This document shows, in pieces, positions 28,201-38,100 of a stretch of 64,000 nucleotides of DNA (its first letter is position 1; every line of letters begins with the position of its first letter). Under the pieces are notes generated by a model. It ran no database searches, was not told the origin of the DNA, and saw only the letters and a list, made by a program, of their open reading frames with translations. Source of the DNA: Liolophura sinensis (taxonomy: Eukaryota; Mollusca; Polyplacophora; Chitonida; Chitonidae). Where the stretch lies: positions 22,313,808 to 22,377,807 of the forward strand of contig NC_088301.1 of NCBI RefSeq assembly GCF_032854445.1, in the 5' to 3' direction. A program made the translations under genes and the position numbers.

Positions 28201-31200
28201 CTGTTTCACTAAAACGACTTACCGAAGGCAAGTAAGCCGACCCGCCCGAGCCATTATACTGGTACGGGTCAACCAGTCGTTGACCCATACACCCTTGAAG
28301 GAGAAAACATAAAAATGATGCCAAAATCAGATGAAAGAGCGTCAAAACTTATTTGCAAATATGATCTTGAATACTTTTTTTTTCAAGAGAAAAGGGTATT
28401 TGAAAATATTTTTGTATGATGGGTATTTGGGACCAACTTTTGGTATTTATCTTTGTTGCATAATAAGCTTTTAAATAGGGATGCGCTGCTTGTCTAATAA
28501 ATTCATTTGAATGTAAATTTGTTGTTTATATCGAAACAAATGCATTTAACCTAAACTGAGGTTGAGGTTTTATGAACATATTAAAAACATAAATATGATC
28601 GTAAATGAGGTTTAATACATTTGTTAGCTGAAAAAAAGAAAAACAAATTCTAGTGCAAAAATATTTATTAAACCTGTGTTACATCATTATGACATTATTA
28701 AACAAAGACTATAAATACCAACAGGTGGTACCAAATACCCACCATACAAAAATTATTTTCAAGTGTCTCTTTCTCCTTAAGGAAAAATCGGAAAAAATAA
28801 TGACGACCACATTCAAAAATAACTTTTCGCACTCTTTCATCTGATCTTTGTCATTTTTATGTTTTCTCCACCTTTAATGCTTAATGTCAGGGGAGGAAGG
28901 TGCAGGTTCCTCTCTAAGGTTATAGGTGTGACCCAACCGAGGATTGGTCATAACCGAGCCATCGGGTCCGGGTCCTGTCACAAGAAGACACAGTATATCT
29001 ACACACATCTAATGACTCCCCGTAATCATACTACTGAAAAGTTGCTAAGTAACACGTAAATCTCAAGCATACATGCGTACACTATTATCGAAACAACATT
29101 TTTGGTACGCTTTTAATGTTAAGATACGAAATATTTCTAATAACCACTGATCAAGATAGATAGATAACTGTAGGTCTGCGTGTACATCTACATGTAAGCC
29201 AGAATTTAAACCTTTAATTTAAAATAATTGGCTGATTGGAATACCAAACTTATCTAATTAATACAATATCATACAATATATTTTGTAAATGCACTAACTT
29301 TATTTTTATTCAATCAACGCTAGTTAAAGGACAAGACAGCACCTGATTAAAACATATTTCCATCGAAAGCAGAAAAATAAAAAAAATAAAAGAATCAAGC
29401 TTTCTAAAAAGTATCATACTTTATAATTTTACTGAGATTTCACCGAATACCACTCAGAACAAAATGACAACACTGCACAAATGACTGGTCGATGCAACCA
29501 TCTTCGCAGGTTGCTGACAGACCTTCCCACTTACGGCCGGAGAGGAAGCCAGCATGAGCTGGACTTGAGCTCACAGCGACCGCATTGGTGACAGGCTCCT
29601 GGGTCATTACGCTGCGCTAGCGCGCTAACCGACTGAGCCACGGAGGCCCCCTTATCCAATCAAATACGTGGCTATCAGATTGCACGGCCTAAGCTATGAC
29701 GTAGCCTTTAACCACCCACTCTATGAAGTGACAATATGACAACACAGAATTACTGCATAATACATAATGTTTAGAATGCTTACATCGAATTAGTTAGGTG
29801 TAGCCGAAGTGCCATTTTACAAAGTGTTGTGTTTATTTAATTTATTTATTTGATAGGTGTTTTACGCCGTACTCTAGAATATTTAACTTATACGACGGCG
29901 GCCGGCATTGTTGTGGTAGGAAACCGGCCAGAGCCCGGAGGAAACCCACGACCATCCACAGGTTGCTGGCAGACTTTCCGACATACGGCCATAGAGGAAG
30001 CCAGCATAAGCTCGACTTACAGCGACCGGATTGGTCAGATGTAAAATCAGCTGATTTACAAGCTGTGTGAGATTCAACTGAGGAATCACAAGTTATGCCA
30101 CACAATAACATACCATCTCGGCCCAAACCGCATTCATCCGCCTAAATACAGTTTTTTTGTCCTTCATTTTCGCATTTAGTCAGCAGTTTCTAAATTACAA
30201 ATATCGAAGTCAGTGCAAAATTCATTAGGGATGCCAAAGATTTGTGAGAATGAGAAGACGGCATCTCGTCGGGCAACGCTTGAAATTAATTCTTATGATA
30301 TAATTTTTTTTCTCTGAATTTATTACAACTGTAGAATTTAATTTTGCTCCCTCGTCTATGTCGCAAACAAAGGATTTTTTTTCTGTTTTCTTTTATAAAA
30401 TACAATGAATTTCTTGAAACGCCGTCTACAAATTGAGGTGAACATCCGAGATAACTAGGTCAGCACTGCTTTCATTTTAGAAGTCACAACTTTAAAACTG
30501 AAGCATAAAATCAAGCCACAGTCGAATGTCTAGATCAGTCTCAGTGGTGCTTAAATTTATTTCCATTTGTTTCAGAATTGAGCATGCATCTAGTTATACC
30601 ACAATCTTATTTGTAAACATTTAACTGGGATCAAAATCATCAGCACAACCCTTCTGGAGGCTACGAGCTGAACCAGGAATACTCGGAAAGCAGGAATAAA
30701 GCCGTGCATCTGCAGCTAGGCTATTTAAACAGGGTCGCTGAAGTTCTTTGTAAATGAGATACTAAGCCTACTGTATCAACAGTTCAAACAGTGGGCCGTA
30801 CGTGGGAAGGTCTGCCAGCAAACTGCGGATGGTCGTGAGTTTTCCTGCCCGGTTCTATCCCACCATAATGCTGGCCGCCGTCGTATAAGTGAAATATTCT
30901 TGCCTACGGCCTAAAACACCAATGAAATAAATAAATAAATAAATAAAGTAGTGGGAGGAATATTCTTCCAGTATGTCCAGTTTCCTAGATCCTATGTCCA
31001 GTTTCCTAGAAAACTATATTTATCACTTTGGCCTTCATCGCCGAAGGCCACAACCTTTATCGCCCATAGGCTACTGATTAGACTATTATACCAAATATAC
31101 CTTCGACATTAGAGAGCTAAACGTGGTGTCATCTTGCTCTCGATAATGGAAACGAGCTGAAGCTGTTTGAAGACGAAGTTTCACTAAAGTTTTACTGAGT

Positions 31201-33472
31201 TAAAAAAAGTCTAAAAAAAAAAAAATTTAATGCCGGTTCAGGATACTATGAATGGTTGTCTTTCAGTGGACATAAACATTAGTCAGGTGCTGTCTTTCAC
31301 TCTAAAATTAAATATATACCGAATTGACGCTGATTGGATGTCAGTGGAGATAGGCTTCTTGGGTTAACTCTGCCACTTTAGTCACGCATAATCTCTTGGC
31401 GATCTTTTCAGCCAATCAGCTATGTCCCTTTCAGTGAAACTATCCAACGAACTGAATATGGTCTAACGACACAGTCGAATTTAAGGAGGGTATTTTTGCT
31501 ATTGTTGTTGTCGTATATCCTCACCGGTGTGACGTAACCCAGAACGTCTCCCCCAAACCTCTTCTGCTCCCTCTCGGTCTCACAGAAAGCCGTGTGCTGT
31601 TTTAAGATTTCCTGAGCCCTGGTCGTCGCTGACACCAGCCCGCGGTCAACGGCGTTCTTCTCCACCTGCTAATTATTCACAATTCACCGTTTTATTCGTC
31701 ATCATCATTATTATTTCTTGATTTGTCTGACTAAGTGTTTTGGGTTTTTTTAAAAAGTCAAATGGGTACTTTCATTCGGTTCCAAGCTGATCTGACGATT
31801 GTTCTCTTGCAATGAATGAGTAGGTCTATCTTGAAACCAGTTTACTCATTGGGTGCGCTTGCGCAAAGCGATCGTAGGCTAAATAGGGCCTGCTCTGAAT
31901 TACTTCTATTGCCATACGACAGCGACGATCAAGTAACGCTATGCCCGGTTTCCTCTCACCATAATGCTGGCTGTCGTCGTGTTAGTGAAATATTCTCGCG
32001 CACGGCGTAAAACACCAATCAAATGAATAAGTAAATAAATAAATGACGTAACGCGAGATTAATTGTTGACGCGTGAATCTACTCGAAGTAGTAAAGTAGC
32101 AAAGGCGCGCATGAACAACAGACTACACACTTTACTTTAGGCGGGGAAAAGTTCCCTATGATATGAGAGCGAATGAGAAAACCGGACTGTCACTAAACTT
32201 TAGAGGGCAACTTGTGATAGAGGAGCGATTTCGTGAACTGATGAAAAGGTAGAAATTCCTCTGGCACCCATGACCCATAATGAGGCAGACCATGAAAATG
32301 CCAGGTGAAAGTGAATGGAATGATATATTACTGGCCCACAGCGGTGTTAGCTGTCCTCTCTGAATGTTCTGTGCTGTGAAATCGATGTGATGTGAATCGC
32401 TCAAAGCCATAGCACCTTCTTCATCAATAAAAGTGCTTCGTGGAAGTCAATGAAATGGTCTATTACTGTGAAAGGGAAATCATCGTGCCTTGTAATGTTT
32501 CTCTCATGGAAAACTTTGATTTCGACATGGGAGGCTGCATATTTGCCAAAAGGGGGTAGGTCCGGATGCTAAAGAAGAGATGTTAATATCAGTAAAAACG
32601 TACAGCACAGAGTAGGCAGCGATGATAGTGTGACAGCTGTGAAAAGGTCGCAAATAACCGGTAAAATACGGCCTCTTGTCAAATCTTGTCAGTCAGGGTT
32701 TTATTCTAACTGTTCATGGAAGTGTATAAATAGTATCAATTTACACCTCCCCTAACAGCATGGCTTAATCAGAATTAGGTAAATAGCACGCACTGATGTT
32801 AATTGCAATCTATCAGACATCACTGGTCTACAATTACTCCAAATATTTTTTCACATTTTTTACACAGGGTCGAATTTTTTACCATTATTAATGATATGTG
32901 AACGGATAATACTCAAAAATAACCACACAGAGTAATAATATTTCATTATTAATATTATAATCACTGAATTCCTGGTTCCTGAATTTCAGCGTTCTTGGTT
33001 CTGTCCCTCTTTTCTGTAGGCGAAGACAGTTCGACAGCACATAGTAATTCTGCCCTTATAAAAATTCCTGTAACAGAACTTCAGCACACGTATACATGTG
33101 TATTTGTGGTGGACAAAAACTTCATGTTGTTGAAGGAAGGAAGGCCACACCATTACCATTGGTGTTTTACGCCGTACTCAAGAATATTTCACTTATACGA
33201 CGGCTGCCAGCATTATGGTGGATGGAAACCGGGCAGAGCCCGGGGGAAACCCACGACCATCCGCAGGTTGCTACAGACCTTCCCACGTACCATAATATTT
33301 ATATGGAAGACCTTTCAAAATATTAATCTAGATGTAGATATGGTACCTTTTTCTTCGTCTTGCTTGAACTGCTTGTTTTGGAGAGGGTAGAGTCAGTCTG
33401 TATAAAGAGTAAGAAGGTGAGGACAATCTGAAACCATATTCTCCAGCCCGAGTCCGGTATCACGACCTTCAT
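19203..33472 (-). CDS. CHID1: Chitinase domain-containing protein 1 (GH18, SI-CLP), complete 11-exon gene
   Basis: Coding exons on the minus strand: 33472-33347, 31665-31525, 27878-27746, 26411-26370, 25563-25457, 24197-24136, 23627-23535, 22712-22614, 21961-21806, 20398-20321, 19344-19203. Phases agree at every junction and give 392 residues; human CHID1 has 393. A hydrophobic signal sequence (about residues 8-28) ends before [10 protein letters not shown]. Diagnostic blocks: [61 protein letters not shown], and the C-terminus [20 protein letters not shown]1 is a secreted/lysosomal lectin-like GH18 protein that binds saccharides. The catalytic strand reads FGGAVIEIW: the Glu position is kept but the preceding Asp is Gly, so hydrolysis is doubtful. 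Intron 4 has a GC donor. A 5' UTR acceptor (TTGTACAG) just before the ATG suggests a further upstream exon. Confidence 0.95.
19795..19915 (+). repeat. Dispersed repeat R3, partial copy
   Basis: Contains GTGAGACCATTTGCCAATTA and TGTTGTCGCCGCTCTGGTTT, matching the right part of the R3 copy at 13436-13850. It lies in CHID1 intron 10. Confidence 0.5.
20480..21553. repeat. 155-bp satellite, seven tandem copies in CHID1 intron 9
   Basis: Seven nearly identical units, with starts at about 20480, 20635, 20788, 20943, 21098, 21253 and 21408. Landmarks are GGGTTACATGAAAATACCAA, CATTTTCTGACAGGTCGTGA and CTGGAGCATATGCAAGGTTA. The second unit is 153 bp; the others are 155 bp. The array fills most of the 1.4-kb intron 9. 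It is followed by an imperfect palindrome (21586-21608, CCACCAGAATTCTGTGGGTGG). Tandem cores of similar size occur in bivalve pearl/Helentron-like elements, a possible but unproven identity. Confidence 0.95.
21554..21805. other. 3' flank of the satellite in intron 9
   Basis: Includes the palindrome at 21586-21608 and a T/A run at 21618-21635. It is possibly the terminal segment of the element that carries the 155-bp core. No exon is seen before the donor of CHID1 exon 9. Confidence 0.4.
22070..22270 (+). repeat. Dispersed repeat R3, copy
   Basis: Contains AATTAACATCACTGTGTTTG, TTTACCTAATTTTGCTGAAG and CGTGTGACCATTTGCCAACT, in the same order as 13436-13850 but without a SINE insertion. It lies in CHID1 intron 8. 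Confidence 0.65.
23228..23372 (+). mobile_element. SINE family 1, 5'-truncated, antisense in CHID1 intron 7
   Basis: Body GAGGGTCGTGGGTTTCCCCC and CTCCCACCATAATGCTGATC, tail TTTTGAGAACACCGTGAAAC, then AAATAAATAACC. Orientation is opposite to the CHID1 gene. Confidence 0.8.
23789..24058 (-). mobile_element. SINE family 1, full-length copy with target duplication
   Basis: A complete tRNA-derived SINE reading on the minus strand: head GGGGGCCTCCGTGGCTCAGT (A box), B-box region with GAGTTCAAGTCCAGCT, body, and tail GGCGTAAAACACCAATCAAA plus AAATAAATAAATA. It is flanked by the direct repeat ATTAAGTATA at 23779-23788 and 24059-24068, which is the target-site duplication and fixes both ends. It sits in CHID1 intron 6 in the gene's own orientation. 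This is the reference copy for the family here. Confidence 0.95.
24311..24472 (+). mobile_element. SINE family 1, 5' half, truncated against the 54-bp array
   Basis: Has the tRNA-like head (GGGGGCCTCCGCGGTTCAGT), B box (GAGTTCGAGTCCAGCTCATG) and body up to CGTGGGTTTCCTCC, where it passes directly into the CHID1-derived array. The missing 3' half suggests a rearrangement joined them. Confidence 0.85.
24473..25456 (-). repeat. 54-bp array made of the CHID1 exon 5 end plus its 5' splice site
   Basis: On the minus strand each unit runs GTGAGTGAAGACGTGATGGA, GGACTGTATAGACACCATGG, TTAACTCCACACAG. This is the last 54 bp of exon 5 (with ACTAATGAAGAC where the repeat has GTGAGTGAAGAC). About 18 copies follow the authentic exon. 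By my reading six carry a perfect CAG|GTGAGT, about six carry CAG|GTCAGT, one a GC donor (CAG|GCGAGT), and the rest are damaged (AG|AT, AG|CT, GTTAAG, GTTTGT). One unit (near 25375) is 2 bp short, which breaks the otherwise open frame. Overlapping long frames on both strands are by-products of the 54-bp period. Confidence 0.93.
25865..25962 (+). mobile_element. SINE family 1 fragment in CHID1 intron 4
   Basis: GGAAGGTCTGTCAGCAACAT, GATGGCCGTGGGTTTCCTCC and ATAATGCTGACCACATTGGT match the SINE body. Head and tail are missing. Confidence 0.65.
26412..27745. other. CHID1 intron 3
   Basis: No repeats of known family were recognised. There is a T/G-rich homopolymer stretch at about 27508-27547 (poly-T followed by poly-G). 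Short reading frames at 26492-27596 are unsupported. Confidence 0.4.
28065..28290 (-). mobile_element. SINE family 2, diverged copy in CHID1 intron 2
   Basis: The antisense counterpart of the complete family 2 copy at 40592-40929. Shared landmarks on the minus strand include GCTCGGGCGGGTCGGCTTAC and GGAAATCCGTCCTGCAACAA. It produces a 219-codon minus-strand frame (27686-28345) that is not a gene. Confidence 0.75.
28291..29323. other. CHID1 intron 2, unassigned part
   Basis: AT-rich. At about 28985-29075 there is a weak relative of the SINE family 2 tail (CTACTGAAAAGTTGCTAAGT). Nothing else is recognised. Confidence 0.35.
29500..29652 (-). mobile_element. SINE family 1, 5' half, nested in the TIR element
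   Basis: Minus-strand head GGGGGCCTCCGTGGCTCAGT, then GAGCTCAAGTCCAGCTCATG and the body to GTCAGCAACCTGCGAAG. The 3' half is absent. Confidence 0.85.
29832..30030 (-). mobile_element. SINE family 1, nested in the TIR element
   Basis: The tail side GGTGTTTTACGCCGTACTCT is at the left, then ACGACGGCGGCCGGCATTGT, and the tRNA-related part is at the right end. It interrupts the TIR element between blocks that are contiguous at about 43480-43510. Confidence 0.85.
30790..30952 (+). mobile_element. SINE family 1, 5'-truncated, nested in the TIR element
   Basis: GGCCGTACGTGGGAAGGTCT through CCATAATGCTGGCCGCCGTC to the tail GCCTAAAACACCAATGAAAT and (AAAT)n. It interrupts the block that ends AGTTCAAACAGTGG and resumes AGTAGTGGGAGGAATATTCT. 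Confidence 0.88.
31938..32044 (+). mobile_element. SINE family 1, 3' end only, in CHID1 intron 1
   Basis: TGCCCGGTTTCCTCTCACCA, then the tail GCGTAAAACACCAATCAAAT and AAATAAATAAAT. Confidence 0.85.
32640..32845 (-). repeat. Dispersed repeat R3, inverted copy
   Basis: On the minus strand it carries ATTGCAATTAACATCAGTGC, TTTACCTAATTCTGATTAAG and CATGAACAGTTAGAATAAAA in the order of the 13436-13850 copy. It lies in CHID1 intron 1. Confidence 0.65.
33155..33292 (-). mobile_element. SINE family 1, truncated, just inside CHID1 intron 1
   Basis: ATTGGTGTTTTACGCCGTAC, the body GGAAACCGGGCAGAGCCCGG and CCATCCGCAGGTTGCTACAG. The head is missing. Its end lies about 55 bp from the donor of the first coding exon. 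Confidence 0.88.
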
Positions 33473-35172
33473 GCTGCCACCTGTACAACAACAACGGAGC
33501 ATTGTATTCGCGAATCAAAAGCCATTGTCCAGTCCTTTGCATGTACGTGTTTGTATAGCTCGTGATGTTAATAGATTCATGTGTATCACATATAACATTA
33601 GAGTGGATATAGGTACAAAAAGATGTGAATCTAAGGCCCCGATTAATGCTCCTGCGAACATTTCTTACATAATTGTTCTTATTTATACTGAGCACAAAAA
33701 TATTCATATATAATGTCACGCTAATTACAGGAGAGAAAACACCCGTGGGCGTGCATATACCTACGTTCTGAGACTAACCATTCTTGAACGGGCTTTGGTA
33801 CTGAAATGCGACTTTTGATATACTAGGCCTATATAATGAACGAATTGGTCCCTCAGAGAATGATGTGTTGGATCCAACTTTCAAGCCATAATTGGTGAGT
33901 TTTTGCTGAGTGAGAATAATATTGTATTTATTTCACTTCAGTGGGACATAGGCTACTTCTATGCCCTATTCTGACGCATTTCATAAAGCCATGAAAATAA
34001 ACCCGAAACCTTCGTGCCCCAGCGGAAGACGCAATTTCGTGCCTGAGATGGCAGGCCTCTTAACAAGAGGTAGGTCTTCGGTTATCTTCGGTACGAGTCT
34101 TACCGAAGGCCACAGCCGAGCCAAGACCGAAAAGGGTCTGGAGTTAAGCTAGCGACCCTACTGACCAAGGGTGGCAAGGCCAACAAGAGCCCGCGAGTTA
34201 GCTACACTGCCTAACCTTGGGTTATTTGTTCGTAAAGGCTATAACGGTGTTAAGACGTGTACTGGTACGTTATCAAGGCATGCGTTGTCCACATTCAGGC
34301 ACGTGTACCCTATACAGATCTTGGCGTAACCCGTTATCATCATCATGGTGTGATGGCACACAGGCTTGACGTGACGTGTAACAAGTATCAAAATCTTTAC
34401 CTAATGACAGTTATTCATACAAGCGATCTAGGAAGACTGCGTCGTCGGCCACATCACAAAAAGGGTTATCACTGATACGCGCCTCGACAGGATTAACTCC
34501 GCCACGTGCAATTTTAATACCCCTCAAAACATGATCTTAAACTTGCCCCCGGATCTTATGAAACCCCACAGCATTTAGCAAACTGACTCTTTGATACCTT
34601 TTGCTTGTTTTACTTGCACACATGCACAGCTTTGTATTGAAAAATAAACACATCGAAAACAGAGGATGCTACTAGAGATATTTCTTGTCACGGCGCGTAT
34701 GGAAATGCAGGTTACTTAAAATTTTGTATGGAACAGTGTGGACGGAATGGTATAGATGAATTCTGACGCTAAAAATGGCTATTACCCGTCTCTTCACGAC
34801 CCCTTTCCAAATAAAAAGACGAAAAAGAAGGAAATTAAAATACAATACCCCCAGTCTTATAAAAGGTTAAGTTGTCTGATATTTAAAAAATTTAAATGGA
34901 GAACAAGTTAAATTAATTATTGACACTTATCAATATATTTGCGTCTTGAATTAATATGGTTTCGAGGTTTAACTATTTACAGTCTTATGGCACTTAATCA
35001 GTTGATGGCTTCAAACGTCATAACTTGAGTTCTTGTCGCAGTAACCATATTTCTCCTTCCATTAAACTCTGTATCCTTTACCACAGATCCGTAGATCCAT
35101 TTTCGGTTTTATTTGCTGGGTTTGGAATTTTTATCGCCTGCTGAATACAACAACAACATTAACAAAACAGAC
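33473..35172. other. Head-to-head intergenic region of CHID1 and PPP1R8
   Basis: The two ATGs are 1.7 kb apart and divergent, so this segment should contain both promoters and 5' UTRs. I found no TATA box or CpG-rich core I would defend. Reading frames at 33393-33719 and 33961-34475 are unsupported. Confidence 0.45.
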
Positions 35173-38100
35173 ATGTCTCAACCGCTTGTTAATAATTTTG
35201 AGATTCCCTCGTGGTAAGTGAAAGTAACTGAGATGAAATCTAGGTTGCCGCCTGTCGCTATATTTACGTATGAAGAAATGTTTTCGTCCATACTGTTTAA
35301 TCTTATCGCTAAAGCCAGGTAAAGGTGCTCAAGTAAAACGACATGCACTGTCTCGCTGTCTTGTAACTTGAGTTCCCCACACGGTCATAATTTACAAACC
35401 CACAGACAGTGTTGACACATTGTGTTGTTGTATCTTGCTGTTGCATAGGATCTGATTGATCAGTTGAGTTTCTATTAACTGCACACTATTGCTATTATGC
35501 TTCCATAAGTAATGTGATTGTATATACGTTTTGAACCAAGGAATTAAATATGTAGAGAGGAAACAACAACAACGCCCCTAAATAGCTAGTTTTACTCTTA
35601 TGCCTGAGTGACTGTTGTCATACCAAAGACTTCTAAAGTGGTACTTGTTGCTGCCTGACTTGGCACTCAGCACAGGGAGGCTAGAGCAAAGAGACAAAAC
35701 TTTTTGACCTCTGTTTGGGACTGTTTGGGATGTCACATCTGATGTCTTTGGCACGATACAAGATCTTACAAGATACAAGATTGCAAGATCTTATCTTCAC
35801 AAAAATAAAAGGGCTAGTGTGCCTAGTTTTGAATTACTTGTTATTTATTTAGAATAAAGTGATCTGCTATCAAATGGTCAAAAGCCTTGTGTGATCATGC
35901 TACGATGTTATAGCATTTGTGACATTGCATGCGTAAGAGTTATGCACACCTATGAATACATGTGTCTCAGTTTTATACTGGTCTGCATAAAGGAGACAAC
36001 ATCGTGATATGCATTTAGATCTGGACAGGTTTATTTTATATTCACAGGAAAAAAATGGTTGAGCCAATGAGAATGTACACTTCAGTACTCTTGAGTGTTG
36101 AATGTGATTTATTACTAAAATGATATTTGTGTTTTATGTCCTCAGGGCTGGGAAACCCCCAGCAGGTCTTCATTTAGATGTGCTCAAGGATGGCAAAATG
36201 ATTCAGGTAGGAGCACAACTTACAGATCTGTTGTTTATATCTACATCATATCACACAGGGTCATGTGTGAGGTCATGTTACAAACCAGAAAAACATGCAT
36301 TAATCATAACAATGATGAGTTGCATGTTACTGGTCGTGACTGCAAGAGAGTTGCTTCCCTTTGTATGTCTACATCAGTGCACATATTTGTTTTGGTCACT
36401 GAGGTTGAAAGCTGATGTACTTGACACTTAACAGCCACTTGTATTTCGGTTTTAAAATACAATACAGTAGAAGATATACATGATTTTAATGCAATTGCTT
36501 CTTAACATTGAGATTTGTCCACTGTCTTTCAAGTTTTAAGTTTTAATAGATTACTGCATTTCACCTAGTTTAGCATTTTTCAGGTGACTTGATTCTGACT
36601 GATTCATCCAACTGATAAGGCCACTGAAGTATTTGTAAAGTTTGATTAATTTCTTGTGAGAATAATTTTTGATGTAACGCACAAGAACAGAGTTGGGATT
36701 TCATGATTTGCCAGGGTTAACCAGGTACCGGTTAATCACGGAGCAATCAGCTGTTGAGACTCCTGACATACAAGATGTGCTACAGTAATATCTGAGCCTC
36801 ATTTCTATCGGCATCCAGGCACAAGAGAACTGGTTGTTATTGATGGGCTGGACATATTCTGTTGTCACAAACCAGAAACCTGCATTACCCATGGTAAACT
36901 GTGATAATTTGGTTGTTACTTGTCCTTTAATAGTTGTTTTGGTCAGCAAAATAGTTACTTCCCAGTTAGTATGCCTGTTATAAGTGATCAGTTTTTGTAC
37001 ACCCTGTCGTTATCTAAAATTCCAGTTGAGTTATTTCCCTTTTCACAAGCTGACAATGGACGCGAAAAAATGTACACCCAGATGTAGTTGTTACAACTTT
37101 GTCTGATTAGTTGCAGGTGTGATTGTGTGCTTTATTTTTAGTTAGCACAGAATGGGGCCTTTGAGATGGATAGTGTGCCAGCACAGTGCATTGACCCAGG
37201 GGCGTCTCACCAATATGGTCACTGTGAGTTCAAGTCCAGCTCATGCTAGCTTTCTGTCTGGACATTCGTGGGAAGATCTGTCAGCAACCTTCAGAGGGTC
37301 GTGGGTTTCTGCCGGGCTTTGCCAGCTTTCCTCCCACCATAATGCTGGCCACTGTCGTATGAGTGAAATATTCTTGAGTACGGAGTAAAACAATAAGTTA
37401 GCATAGCAACAGGTGAAAAGCACGTGTATGCTTATTAATATTTTATGCATGAATTTTGGCCTGCAGAAAGTTTTATAGTCTTCAAAGCGAAGTTATTATC
37501 CTTCCACCGTATAAATGCTGGTCATCGTCATGTGTGAAAAATTCTTGGGCAAGGCGTAAAACATCGTTCAAATAAAGAAATATAGTTAATCTTTATAGGG
37601 TTTTCTCAAGTTGAATTCTGATTAATTTGAATTTTAACAAGTACATGTACGAGTAACATGTATTTCAGTTTTAAAATACAAAATAGTATTTTAATACAAT
37701 TGCTTGTTTAATAACAATGTGAGTTGTCCATTTTCTTGAATTTTGTTGAAGTCTGCCCCTGGCAATATAAAGCCGAAATAATACCAGATCAGATCTTCTG
37801 CTGTTCATGGTGGATGATGGTTAATAATACTGCGGGTAGTGCACATGAACAGAGTTGGGATGTTATGATTTGCCAGGGTAAGCCTGGTACTAATTAATCA
37901 GGGAGCAATCATCATTTGGGACTCCTGACATACAACACGTGCTACAGTAATATCTGAGCCTCATTTCCGTCAGCCACCAGACATAAGAGAACAGGTTGTT
38001 ATTGATGGACTGGACATTCTGTTCTGTCACAGACCAGAATAACCTGCATTAAACATACTCTCTATAAACTTGGTTGTTACTAGTCCTTTAATATATGTGT

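Larger units (their letters stand above)
29324..31306 (+). mobile_element. Non-autonomous TIR element, copy 1, with three nested SINEs
   Basis: The left end TTAAAGGACAAGACAGCACC matches the reverse complement of the right end (AAGACAGCACCTGACTAATG), giving inverted termini of about 25 bp. The body matches 43125-44201 in the same order and orientation (for example ATCATCAGCACAACCCTTCT and CAGGCTACTGATTAG-type blocks). Three SINE family 1 pieces are inserted (29500-29652, 29832-30030, 30790-30952), which accounts for its greater length. There is no coding capacity. TTAA occurs at or near the ends, but a clean target duplication is not visible, so the superfamily is open. Confidence 0.8.

Noticed and set aside
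27686-28345. 219-codon minus-strand frame with a signal-peptide-like start
   Set aside because: Made of an antisense SINE family 2 copy, intron sequence and CHID1 exon 3 read in the wrong frame.
32400-32580. Extra CHID1 exon between exons 1 and 2
   Set aside because: Exon 1 and exon 2 join in phase with family-like sequence ([14 protein letters not shown] then [10 protein letters not shown]); the candidate has no matching peptide.
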